DNA of 64,000 nt, from assembly GCA_930367215.1 (NCBI GenBank), contig OV884058.1, positions 201,022,208-201,086,207 of the forward strand, given 5' to 3'. Each line of letters starts with the position of its first letter. Position 1 is the first letter of the stretch. The position numbers and the translations under genes were made by a program. Under the pieces are notes generated by a model. It was not told where the DNA came from, did no database searches, and saw only the letters and a program-made list of their open reading frames with translations. Positions 11,345 to 21,290 of the stretch are shown piece after piece. The stretch comes from Pollenia angustigena (taxonomy: Eukaryota > Arthropoda > Insecta > Diptera > Polleniidae).

Positions 11345-12467
11345 TGATAGTTAAAATTCATGGGTATTTAATAATTTCATTAAATTTATATTTATTTTGT
11401 TAAGCTGGAGGATTATTTTCTTTAATCCGATAACAATTTAAAATTGTTATTTTTCCCTGGAGAAGTTACACAAAGGCATGAGAAAATATCATTTTAAACA
11501 AAAAATAAAATAAATATTTTTACAAAAGCAAAAAGAAACCAAGCTAAATAAAATAAACATACATAGGTACTTTTTTAAAATAAATATATACATATTTACA
11601 AAAAACCGAGATCAAAATGGAAAATTTTTAAATTAAATCAGCTTTGATAACAGTATTATAAATATTCTGGGTTTTTATGGAATTGATAGTGACAACGTTG
11701 TTTTATATTTATATCGTATGTATTCCGAAATAGTATATTATTGAAATTTAACTATATCGGTTTACAAATGGCTGATTATTCCTATAATCTTTTTCTTTTG
11801 TACCTGAAATAGACTTAGTAGAATACCTGGTAGTTAAAATTAAAAAAATCGGTTCATAAATAAACGGGTTAAAGACCCAGTAAAATCTTCGCCTACAAAA
11901 TAATATGTTAAGTAATCAGAAACACATAAAAGCACTACATACAATTCTACTGAAAAACTAATGAATTTTACAAGGGTTGTGCCAAAATGAACAAATTCAA
12001 AAGTAAGTCATTTTTTTTATCTAAATACATCCAGAAAAAAGTAGTTATCGAAGTTCTTATGGAAGAAAGCTACTAAATAACGAGTGAAAGAAGCCAACCA
12101 TTTTGAAAAAGTTTTTACTGGGAGACAAACAAATTTCTTTCTTGCCGGAATGATGTTTTTGGCACAAAAGTGTACATATAAGATAAAAATATCAAATATC
12201 AATCATATTTTGTATATGTATATAAGACGTATTAAATGTTCAAAATAAGCCAAGTCGGTCCATTACTTTCCCTCGAAATTTTGTGTTTGCCGATACATTT
12301 TTTAGAGAAGAGACAAACAATTTCGAGGACAATTTTCACAATAGGGATAAATATAAAAATGTAACCCTTGTTTCTAAAGATATCTTTTTTTCTAATAAAC
12401 AAATATATAAAAATATTTACAATTATCTTATTTCGAAGACTAAGTGTAAAACGCAACGCCAACAATT
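11345..12467. other. unassigned AT-rich DNA
   Basis: No supported gene or terminal repeat. The short open frames on both strands at 12017-12534 show AT-driven composition and no domain. Confidence 0.4.
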
Positions 12468-12665
12468 TCATTAAAAGCAAAAACAAAATCAAAAATATTT
12501 TATAAATTTGTTGTTGCTTTCTACAGACATTCATATTATTTTTTTTTTTTCAAATTTCAACGCCACAAAATAGAAGTGTTTGAAATTTAAAAATTCAAGA
12601 TGAATTTCTATAGAAAGTAACAACAAAATTATAAAATATTTTTGGTTTTGTTTTTGCTTTTGCTT
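12468..12665. repeat. hairpin repeat of about 200 bp
   Basis: The left arm (aaagcaaaaacaaaatcaaa, then ttgttgctttctacaga) is mirrored by the right arm (tctatagaaagtaacaacaa, then ggttttgtttttgctttt). It lies next to a hAT-like end and is probably a MITE or a palindromic subterminal region. Confidence 0.65.
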
Positions 12666-12679
12666 TCGTCACTTTTTTA

Positions 12680-12990
12680 GCAAAAATCATCAAAACGTCA
12701 CTTTGTTAATATCGGAACAAAAAATCGTCAAGATGACGATAAGTCGTCAAATCTGGCAGCCCTGTTTTTATTATATTTATTTCTTTTGTTGACGTTTCGC
12801 TTTTATTTGACTGGAAATATTCCAGTATAAACAGAATTTGTTGTGTCTGTTTTCGCATTCAAATACAGAATCACTTTTAACTCATAAATCGAGAAACGAT
12901 GGAATTTTTTGTTTCACACTTCATGTAAGAAATTTTACGATGCGAGAAATACAGAAACGAGCTACAGACTTGCAATTTTTGTTGCAGCAA
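12680..12990 (+). repeat. hAT-like right end plus adjacent repeat (copy 1)
   Basis: AAATCGTCAAGATGACGATA and then TCTGGCAGCCCTG (ending 12764) match the right end of the complete hAT element at 32993-34443. The following 225 bases (tggaaatattccag, then tcgagaaacgatggaatttt) recur in inverted orientation at 19850-20140. So one hAT end plus the same flanking repeat occur twice as an inverted pair. The matching left end was not found. Confidence 0.65.
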
Positions 12991-14776
12991 TTCTTGAGTT
13001 TACTGTTAAGAGAGGTGAGCAAATTTGGGAGGGGTACTCATCTCCCCAATCAAATCTAGAATTGCCGAAACAAAAATGTTAAGTCTGCACAAAGACTTTA
13101 TGAATTTGGAAATGGTTCGTCAGTGTCCAGTGCAGTGTTGCCAAAACTTGGTGACCAAAAATGGCTAAATTTGCGGAAAAAAATGGCTAAAAATGGGCTA
13201 ACAAATGGCTTAAAGCTTTTTTAAATAAAAACATTCAATAACAAAACAGAAATTATAAATTTAAAGTGGCTTACGATGAAATTGTATGTTAAGATTAATT
13301 TGTTAAATAAGAATAAACGTAAATTAATATTTTGATAGATATTAAAAAAATTAAATCATCGATAAATTCGATGTCGTTATTGTTCATCTTATAGGAATCA
13401 CTCGGGCCTATTAGTTAAAATCAACATTTTACAGGAGAGCGAAAAAACTGATTTTTTTCGATAGCTCTAGGAGTAATCACTAAACTTTATTTTACAATGT
13501 TATTCAAAATGAACGTCTAAGTCATTCATATATTAATTTTTTTTTTTATTCCAGATATTCGCGCTTATATGTCTGATAGCACTATTTACAAATTAAAATT
13601 TTATCGACTTGAACATTGAAATAAGCAGATAGCACTATTTGAACAAAAATAAAATGAGCTGTAATGAATACTTTTTGAGACTTTAATTAAGTTACACGAA
13701 TTTTTATGAAAATAATTAGTAAAATTTAAAGAAACGCATAATCATGTTAGCTGAACTCGAAATTAAGTTAAAATTTTACACTAATGTTTACTGAAAAGCA
13801 ATAAATAATTATCTTTATCCACATATTTTAAATTATCATAAAAATAGTGCTATTCTTGCGAAATAGCAGACTTCAATGCTTTGGAAATGCATCCGTTTGC
13901 TTAGTTGAAAAGAACGTGGGCCAGATTATAAGGGTTTCGCTTCTATTTATATGATCGCTGCACAGTGTGGGAAATTTGAAAAAAAAATGGAAATAATTCT
14001 ATATTTTATAAACGGTTGGTCCCATTGGAATGCAGTTTGAGGTGAAAATTAAAAAGTTGTAGTCGAGTTTAGTTCTTGGATTTGAGGTCTAAAGACTTAT
14101 CCTGCTTTTACACATGCAAGAAGTGGCATGCCACTACTGTATATATATTATCAAAATATCGACTATTATCGAAATAGTCGAATCTCATGCCATTGGCTTT
14201 TATGTTTACATATGCCACTGCGAGTTCATTTTCAAAATCTCGTTGAAGCGTCAACTTGAGCAAGTTTGTTAACTTCTCAAATTAATGAAAAAAAGTACCA
14301 GAAAACAAAATAGAGTTACCGAGTTAATCATATTGGCACATTTTTGGGGAAATTTTTTCATATATTTATATAAGCATTATTTAAACAATATTAATTCTCT
14401 ATAATTAACAAGATTATTAATTTTTTATTTTTTTTTTAGATTATTAAAAATAATGATAATAAAAATTTTTAAGCTAAATATCAACAAATTTTAAACTTTA
14501 ATTATAATATAATTTATAATTAACTTTAATTAACAGTTTATAACTTTTTTTTAGTGGAAAAACGTTTCATATCCACAATCACGATGTCATTTAAAATGTT
14601 CTTCCACTACACAAAGCATCATGACTGATGGCTTTTGAAACGTTATTCCACGTTTAAAACCATTTACATTGTATCATTGTTAAGTAACTTACAACGTTCT
14701 TCCAATGGCTGACTCTTTGTATGCCCTTTTTAAAAGCTTTAAGGTGCATAATTTTGGGTGATTTGAGGTTTAAACA
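12991..14776. other. unassigned AT-rich DNA
   Basis: No recognisable gene. Short TTGCCAAAACTTGG and aatggctaaa repeats near 13138-13210 may be fragments of other elements. A small inverted repeat with ttccac and cgtttcata words lies around 14555-14665. Confidence 0.35.
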
Positions 14777-15880
14777 GTGTACGAGAGTAATGTTAACGGT
14801 TATCTGCAAAAAAAGTGGCTTTACAACGTTATTCGCGGCTCTGCTTCAATTGATACCCTGTGCAAAATCTTTAACAACATAATTTTAAATCGCATAACAA
14901 ATTGGATCGAAAAATATTCCATATTAAACGAATATCAAGCTGGATTCAGAAAAAATTACTCTACAGCTGATAACGTCTACAATCTGACAAATATTGTACA
15001 CTTAAACATAATAAATGTTAAGAACACATACGCGTTTTTTGTGGACTTTTCTTGTGCTTTTGATTTGGTTCCCAGAAATTTGCTTTTTTATAAATTATCA
15101 ACTATGGGATTATCATCAAAAATTGTTCGTATTCTAAAGCTTACATACGAAAACACGTCTAGTCAAGTCCTGAATGGAATTACGTTTTCTGAACCTTTAA
15201 ATGTTAACGTCGGCGTTAAACAAGGATGCATACTTAGTCCAATTTTGCTTGCGTTGTATCTTAATGACTTTGCTGATTTCCTTCCTGGCGGAGTAAAAGT
15301 TGCAGACATTGCTGTTAAAATTCTTCTGTACGCAGATGACATTGTCATTTTGGCCGATTCCCCAAGTGAACTGCAAACCATGATTGATGCTCTTCATTCT
15401 TACTGTTTGATGTGGTGTCTTAAGGTAAATTTGAAAAAACCAAAGATAGTTGTTTTTCGTAGTGGTGTAAGAATATTCAATAATATTAAGTGGAATTTTG
15501 AAGAATGTAGTATATAAATTGTCAATAACTACAGATATCTGGGAAGGAAACAAATTAACAACAGCGAAAATGGCGATTGCATCAACATGGTCAAAATATA
15601 TAAATCATCCTAATTAACTTGAAATTTTCGTCGCTGCTTCCCGATATATAATGTTTTACGGTGCTCAAATTTGGGGATTTAAAAATGTATATTGATACCT
15701 TAAGGCTACATTTCTCTTACATTAATAGAGTTGTTAGCTGAAAAAATAATTTCAATGAAAACCTTTTGGGCTGAAGAGTGGGTAAATATATGTGACAAAA
15801 TTCAATATGTTCCTGAAAATGCTACTGAACCCCTGTGTGAATACTGGAAGCCAATACTTGAACTTTAAAAAACAACGGAA
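14777..15880 (+). pseudogene. LINE reverse transcriptase remnant
   Basis: The 246-residue frame at 14777-15517 carries RT motifs in order: AGFRKNYSTADNVYNL (about 55-70), motif A FVDFSCAFDLVPR (88-100), motif B GVKQGCILSPILLALYLND (146-164), motif C LLYADDIVILADS (183-195, catalytic YADD at 185-188) and motif D LKVNLKKPKIVVF. The frame then breaks; 15660-15690 encodes a YGAQIWGF-type block and 15765-15810 an AEEWVNICDKIQY block, both from the C-terminal part of the same LINE type. Endonuclease and the first RT motifs are absent. It is 5'-truncated and frameshifted; clade uncertain within RNase H/I-like LINEs. Confidence 0.85.
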
Positions 15881-16224
15881 AGAGCAGATCTTATCTAATA
15901 ATCAGAGTACGTGGAGGTCTTCTTGATTTAAATAGTAGAGCATTTAGACGTACCTTCTTCTGTTGGCCTATATACCCTTTGTAATCTGGATGAATCTGAA
16001 AAAAGTTTCACTTCTTAGGAGTTTGTCCTATTTTTAATGAGTTCCGGTTAAATATTTTAGTAAAACATTTTTCGATATGAACGAAGTATTAAATATACTT
16101 AATGGCAACGATAATAATTACCAGGGAAACCAGAAATATGCTCTAAAAAACACGTTTTATGCGCATTAAAAATGCAGTAAAAACTGGAAAATATGCCCTG
16201 AAAAATGGTAAAACAAGCAAGAAA

Positions 16225-17090
16225 GTGTAGTCGGTCAAGCCCGACCATATGATACCCTACACCACAGTATTTAATAACATATCATGCTTATGTGTCCATA
16301 TTAAAATGGATTTATCTATGTTTATAAACTTCATTCAAATCGGGTTGAAAGTTTCTGAGAGGCAGAAATTGCCTCCTACCTCGCCTTGTGGTCCTATTTT
16401 TGAAAAACTGTATAGCTTATGTGTCCATATAGATAGGGATCTATCTATGTTTTAAATTTCATTAAAATCGGTTTGAGAGGCAGAAATTGCCTCTATTTCC
16501 CGTCGTGGTCCTATTTTCTTAAAAATTCATAGCTTGTGTGTCCTTACAAATATGGATCTATCTATGTTTTAAATTTTATTAAAATCGGTTTGATGGTTTC
16601 TGAGAGGAAGAAATTTCCCCCTTTCTGCTCTCGTGGTCCTACGATTCGGCCCATTTTCAATAGGCTTGGTCCTTGTGCCAATAAGAGCATACGACCCAAA
16701 TTTTATCAAATTATCTTCAAAGTTGCGACCTGTACTTTGCGCACAAGGTTACATGGACAGCCAGCCAGCCAGCCTGCCAGCCGGACGGACATCGTTATTT
16801 CGACTCAGAAAGTAATTCTATGTCGATCGGTATACTTTACTGCCCGTCTACAACTGACATGATTTGCTGTTATAACTTGAAGTTATAAAAGCGTTGTTAA
16901 AACATTTGCATTAGCAACCGTGTTATAACATGATGAGTCTATACCTAACACTAACATCATATTAGTGTTAAAGTTAAGCATTTCATGTCAGTTGTAGACT
17001 GCATGTAAAGGTGTGTCTAGGACCAATATTTTAAGGCGTTACACACATCAGCACAAATGCATAATACCCTCTCCACTATTGTGGTGTGGT
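16225..17090 (+). repeat. family A, copy 2, with three internal monomers
   Basis: This is the most complete family A copy: GTAGTCGGTCAAGCCCGACC at the left and ATACCCTCTCCACTATTGTG at the right. Inside, a unit of about 116-126 bases is repeated three times, starting near 16287, 16413 and 16529; each contains a tgtgtcc word, atctatctatgtttta and a gaggcagaaattgcc-type word. A run of ccagccagcc precedes a cgactcagaaag element. A MITE interrupts it at 16840-17005. Open frames here are by-products of the repeat. Confidence 0.7.
16840..17005. mobile_element. 166-bp MITE, TA duplication
   Basis: The outer parts are inverted (GTCTACAACTGACATGA against TCATGTCAGTTGTAGAC) with second inner pairs around gttataac and aacactaacatcatattagtg. 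TA flanks it on both sides. Family A sequence (gatcggtatactt, then aggtgtgtctaggacc) continues across the insertion, which defines the ends. A relative lies at 38305-38470. Confidence 0.8.
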
Positions 17091-17199
17091 TATAAATATG
17101 CCCTAAACATTGAAATTGCTCATTTGAAGACACAATATTCAACAATTTAATAACAAAATCTAAAAAAAAAACCTAAAAGAGGTTAAAATTCATATAAGA

Positions 17200-17660
17200 G
17201 ATGTTTGCGCCGAATATTATCTAGATATTAGCATCCATATGGGTTTTTTTTTTCTTAAAGGGATTTTAGTTACGGTCGCTAAATTGTTAACAAATATTAA
17301 CATTTAAAAGGAATTTAAAGCTAGTTAAGGATGGGAGCTTTGAGCAAATGTGAACCGAATTGAAAATAGTTTTATTTGAAGTAAAATATATTTGGCACGA
17401 ATTTAATTTAAATACCATCGTAATTAGATAGCTTGCGGACACAAAGAGTCTTATTTGGATGTGAAATTATAGACCGATTCTTACCATTTGCATAGACTTC
17501 GTCCATATTTGATCAAATTATCTACAAAATTGGAACTTGTACTCTGCGCACAAGGCTAACATGGACAGACAACCAGCCAGGCGGATGGATGGACATCATT
17601 AGATCACTTTAAAAAGTGATTCTGAGTCAATCGGAATACTTAAAGATTGGTCTAGATACA
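17200..17660 (+). repeat. family A, copy 3, partial
   Basis: Shares with copy 2 the block tcaaattatctacaaaattg, the word gtactctgcgcacaaggc, the cagccag run and the gattctgagtcaatcgg element. It lacks both typical ends. It lies inside the same hAT element. Confidence 0.6.
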
Positions 17661-18050
17661 AATCGCATAACATTTATTCTTAATGACAACCTGCTTTGTC
17701 TTACAATTTAAGAGTAAAAATTAAATGTAGATGTCGAAATTAAAGTAACAGATTTTCGAAAAAAAATGTTTATTTGCTGCGAAATCTATTGTAGGCATCT
17801 AAAAAAATTGAATATGTATCAAAATATGCATTAAAAAGGCAAAATATGCGCTATAAACCTAAAAAATGCTGCAAAAAGGATCTTTTAACTAAAATATGTT
17901 GCACATGGTAAAATATGCAAAAATATGCACTAACAAATCGATGCCAAAATTCATAAAAAGCTCTAAAACGGATAAATATATTGTTTCTGCCTTCATTAGT
18001 CGCACAAGGAAAAAATGCAATTGCATATTTCTGGTTTCCCTGATAATTAC

Positions 18051-18397
18051 TATAGTTTATACAAATATGTGGAAATTTGTTTGAAGTACAGAAAACTTAT
18101 CCAAAACTTATTCAATTAAATTCCTTTAAAATTTATTATTAATTTTTAATGTACAATTTATTCTTTTTTATAAAATCAATTTAAAATTTGGTAGAACCAA
18201 AGTAAATTAATTTAATTAAAATTTAATCAAAAAAGCCAATCTAGCTCACAACTATTATATTTAAGCCAAATATAGATACATAAGACCTAAAAAATTGTAT
18301 TATTTACCTTTGTAAATATTGATAAAAATATCTATTAAATAAATAAAAAAAAATCACCCCTATCGTAAATAATTTTCCCTAGTAATTTTTCCCCATT
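18051..18397. other. unassigned AT-rich DNA
   Basis: Nothing recognisable; a possible continuation of the DNA left of the hAT insertion. Confidence 0.35.
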
Positions 18398-18538
18398 GTG
18401 CCGGTTCACACAGGTCAAGTTCAACTCGTCAAGTCTTGAGTTTTTAGGAGAGAGGGGAAAATAAATGGCATTCTGTTTTCCCTTCTCTTCTAAATGCTCA
18501 AGACTTGACGAGTCAAACTTGACGTGTGTGAACCGGCA
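18398..18538. mobile_element. MITE, second copy of the 8998-9139 family
   Basis: TGCCGGTTCACACAGGTCAA on the left is mirrored by a right end of acttgacgtgtgtgaaccggca. The arms also share gacgagtcaagtcttgag. It is about 140 bases, as is copy 1. The flanking duplication is not clear here. Confidence 0.8.
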
Positions 18539-18884
18539 TTTTTCACACATATTTGTGATCATGAAAAACTCCCATGAAAAAAGGTAATTCAAAGGAGAAT
18601 AATAACGTGAAAAAATGTTTACGGGGAAAATGTTCGAAAGACTGGTGGCAGAATTTTGAAAAATATATTTTACTCAAGGTCAAATATTGACCAAAAACTA
18701 CACCCGAAAATAGCTTTCAATCCATAACTTCCTTATAAATGTTGATATTAACATAAAAATTGGCAAAAAAAAAAACTTTTACGATAGCTATTATGTCATG
18801 ACAAAAGCAGGCAAATTTTGCCTTTTTCTGTCAATGGCAGTGGCAAAAGCAAAAATTAAAGGCATCTATCTAGTTGATGGGTGC

Positions 18885-19165
18885 TTTTAAAAACTAGACA
18901 AAATGTTTTCATTGTAGGTCCAAAATTACCCATAGGTCCGATTAAACCCCCATCCTTAAATCTAATTTATGAAAATATCTAAATAATATTCCGCCCCAAG
19001 AACTTTAACATGCATCTTAACCTTAAACCATAATTCTTAAAGGCGGGTCGATGATTGTACATGGGTCCCAAATATAGTTTATTACCAAAAATTGTTTTTT
19101 ATATAGTTTGGTGTAGGGTATCGTATGATCGGGCGTGACCGACTATACTTTCTTACTTGTTTTAT
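18885..19165 (-). repeat. family A, copy 4, partial, minus strand
   Basis: Read on the minus strand it starts with AGTCGGTCACGCCCGATCAT and ATACCCTACACC words, then poorly conserved interior, fading near 18885. Identified by its end only. Confidence 0.55.
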
Positions 19166-19849
19166 TGTTGTATGGAAGAGCTAGCCAAAGGATAGCTAAA
19201 GTTAACCTCGTAACAGAAATATACAAACAAAAATTCTGATAGTGAATAGAAAATATTCCTGGAAAATATTGAAGGATAAAGCCTGTTTCCACAACTTACC
19301 GATAGCTAAAGGTAGATTTTATCGGCCGTATAAAAAGTCTTCCAATAATTTGTCGTTAAAATGGATTGATTTTTCTTTTGAGTGTATGTATTTAAAATAC
19401 AAAATACTTCCATTTTTTGTACGTACGTCAAATACAAAATACCAAATATTTTCACGTCATGTAGGTACATGTACATATGTATGTATTTTAAATACGAAAT
19501 ACACCATTTTTATTCAAACCAAAAAATACATTAGATAAAACTAATTAAAAAACAATTGGTTCCTTTCATAAATAAAGTATTTTTGAATGCAGCCTCAGAT
19601 AAACAGTTTCTTGTTGGAGAATAAATAAAACCTGCTTAAGAAAATAATCTTTCTACAGGTCCTGATGAGCACAAACTTGTATTAAATTCTATGAAAGCTC
19701 TTTTTATATTTAGATACCTGTCAAGAGTGATAATATCTTTGCTCTTGTCACTGATGAAAGTGACAAATTCCAACTCCAAATTCACCATCATCCCTATCTA
19801 CAAAAACAAAAAAACCATCGTCTTCTTAACTGGTGCTTCTACTTTGGAT
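19166..19849. other. AT-rich DNA with TATTTAAAATAC words
   Basis: Around 19385-19510 the words ATGTATTTAAAATACAAAAT and its variants recur several times with irregular spacing. The same kind of cluster occurs at 23375-23520 and 29740-29880. The rest is unassigned. Confidence 0.45.
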
Positions 19850-20140
19850 ATTTCCAGTAGCTCGTTTCTGTATTTCTCACAACGTAAAATTTCTCACATG
19901 AAGTGTGAAACAAAAAATTCCATCGTTTCTCGATATGTGAGAAAAAAGTGTTTCTCTATTTGAATGCGAAAACAGACAACACAGATTTTGTTTAAACTGG
20001 AATATTTCCAGTAATCAAGTGTCAAATGAAAACGAAACGGCAACGAAAGAAATATATGTAATAAAACCAGAGCTGCCGGATTTGACGATTTTCTTGTTCC
20101 GAAATTAGCAAAGTGCTGCTTTGCTGATTTTTTTTTTTTA
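19850..20140 (-). repeat. inverted copy of the 12680-12990 repeat, including a hAT-like end
   Basis: Reading the minus strand gives the CGTCAAATCCGGCAGCTCTG end, then a tggaaatattccag word and a tcgagaaacgatggaatttt block, in the same order as 12680-12990. The pair is therefore a dispersed inverted duplication about 7 kb apart. Confidence 0.7.
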
Positions 20141-20218
20141 AAGGGACGATATTATTTAGTCTTTGAAATAAGACAATTTTAAATCTTTTTATATGTTTGG
20201 TTACTAGGCATTAAAAAA

Positions 20219-20290
20219 AAGATATCTTTAGAAACACCCGCAGGTGTGGTTGCGATCGAAACATGTCATGGTAACCTGCCGGCCAGGGTT
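20219..20290 (+). repeat. tRNA-like head of a SINE-like repeat
   Basis: The segment has a gtggttgcgatcgaaacatg block followed by GGCCAGGGTTCGAGCC. GGTTCGAG fits the Pol III B box; the region upstream fits an A box only loosely in this copy. Comparable heads are at 20800-20872, near 24375-24447 and in each unit of the 26-28 kb array. Inferred to derive from a tRNA. Confidence 0.5.
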
Positions 20291-20799
20291 CGAGCCCCGG
20301 CCACGGTCAAGAATGAAAGATTATCAATAACAATTTTGATTAATTTTAATGTTGTAAAATTCCTTTCTTCATAAAAATAATTTAATGAAAATTAGATTTG
20401 ATGAACTTAAGCTTAATTAAAAATATTAAAAATTTGGATTAAAAACCATAAATAGTTCAACAAAATTACCACAATACCAATTATTGTTAAAGCAAAGGCA
20501 CGAGCTCTATGTGTACATTTGTCCTTCAAGTTGTGCTGAAAAAAGGTCAACAAAAAAAAGAAAGACAAAACATGAAAAAACAAAAATGTACTTTGGACTT
20601 CAAGAAGAATTCTTGACAAAAAGTACGAAAAAACAGAGGTAAAGGAAAAACATGTAAAATTAATTAAAAATGGATAATCATTCAAAAAAGCAAATTTCGA
20701 TCTACCAAAGGTTAAAATACAATTTGGTTTAAGGATTGATGTTTGACTATTGACGTCAGCAGTCGTCGATGGCTGCGAGTGTAAGACGGCAAATCCCTC

Positions 20800-20872
20800 T
20801 GAGGAGATCGAGTGGTAGCGATCGAAACATGTCAGGGTAACCAGCCGCCTGGGTTCGAATCTCAGGTCAGTC
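20800..20872 (+). repeat. tRNA-like head with A and B box resemblance
   Basis: GAGGAGATCGAGTGGTAGCG resembles a tRNA D arm/A box and GGGTTCGAATCTC a T arm/B box, about 35 bases apart. CTGGG and CTCAG around TTCGAAT can pair as a five-base T stem with one G-T pair. This is the best tRNA-like copy in the window. It is followed by tcaagaatgaaaaatta, the same tail as the other copies. No complete cloverleaf can be drawn, so this is a SINE-type promoter, not a tRNA gene. Confidence 0.6.
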
Positions 20873-21049
20873 AAGAATGAAAAATTATTAATAACAATTT
20901 TAATTAATTTTCATGTTGTAAAATTCCTTTCTTCATAAGAATAATTTAATGAAAATGAAATTTAATGAACTTAAGCCTGATTAAAAAAAATGAAAATTTG
21001 GACTAAAACCCATAAATAGTTCAACAAAATTACCACAATACTGATTATA

Positions 21050-21290
21050 ATCAAAAACTATATAGCTTACGAGAGTTTATGAGACGATTCAAAAATGATG
21101 AGAAAAACTAACATTAAAAGGATCAAAAATTGTTTCACATATGATTCTTTCAGGTGATTCATCAGCAGGGTACCCTTTTCTCACAACGAGAGTATCATTT
21201 ATGATTGAAAAATGAGCTCATACACGGGTATTTTGCTCGTGAATCTGATTCCTAAATGATTAGATTATGATACATAGTGCTAGCTGGGCA
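21050..21290. repeat. Foldback-like terminal fragment (D1)
   Basis: Contains atgagctcatac, catttatgattgaaaaatgag and a TGCTAGCTGGG ending. These correspond to atgagctcatat, catttatgatcagaaaatgag and TGCTTGCAGGG in the Foldback-like element at 56588-58277. The matching copy in D2 lies at about 24625-24866. Confidence 0.5.

Larger units (their letters stand above)
16122..18042. mobile_element. hAT element with 20-bp perfect TIRs and 8-bp duplication ATAATTAC
   Basis: The ends are a perfect 20-bp inverted repeat, CAGGGAAACCAGAAATATGC. ATAATTAC lies directly outside at 16114-16121 and 18043-18050. The word AAATATGC is repeated at least eight times near the two ends (16134, 16188, 17096, then 17825-17935), as expected for subterminal transposase sites. 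No transposase is encoded. The interior consists of two copies of family A (16225-17090 and 17200-17660) and a nested MITE. Confidence 0.9.

Noticed and set aside
20800..20872. A functional tRNA gene
   Set aside because: Only T arm and box-like words are present; no acceptor stem or anticodon arm can be drawn.
20413..20874. 153-residue open frame on the minus strand, identical at 23987-24448
   Set aside because: The identity comes from the DNA duplication D1/D2; the frame crosses a tRNA-like head and A-rich tail, and related units at 26-28 kb do not keep it.
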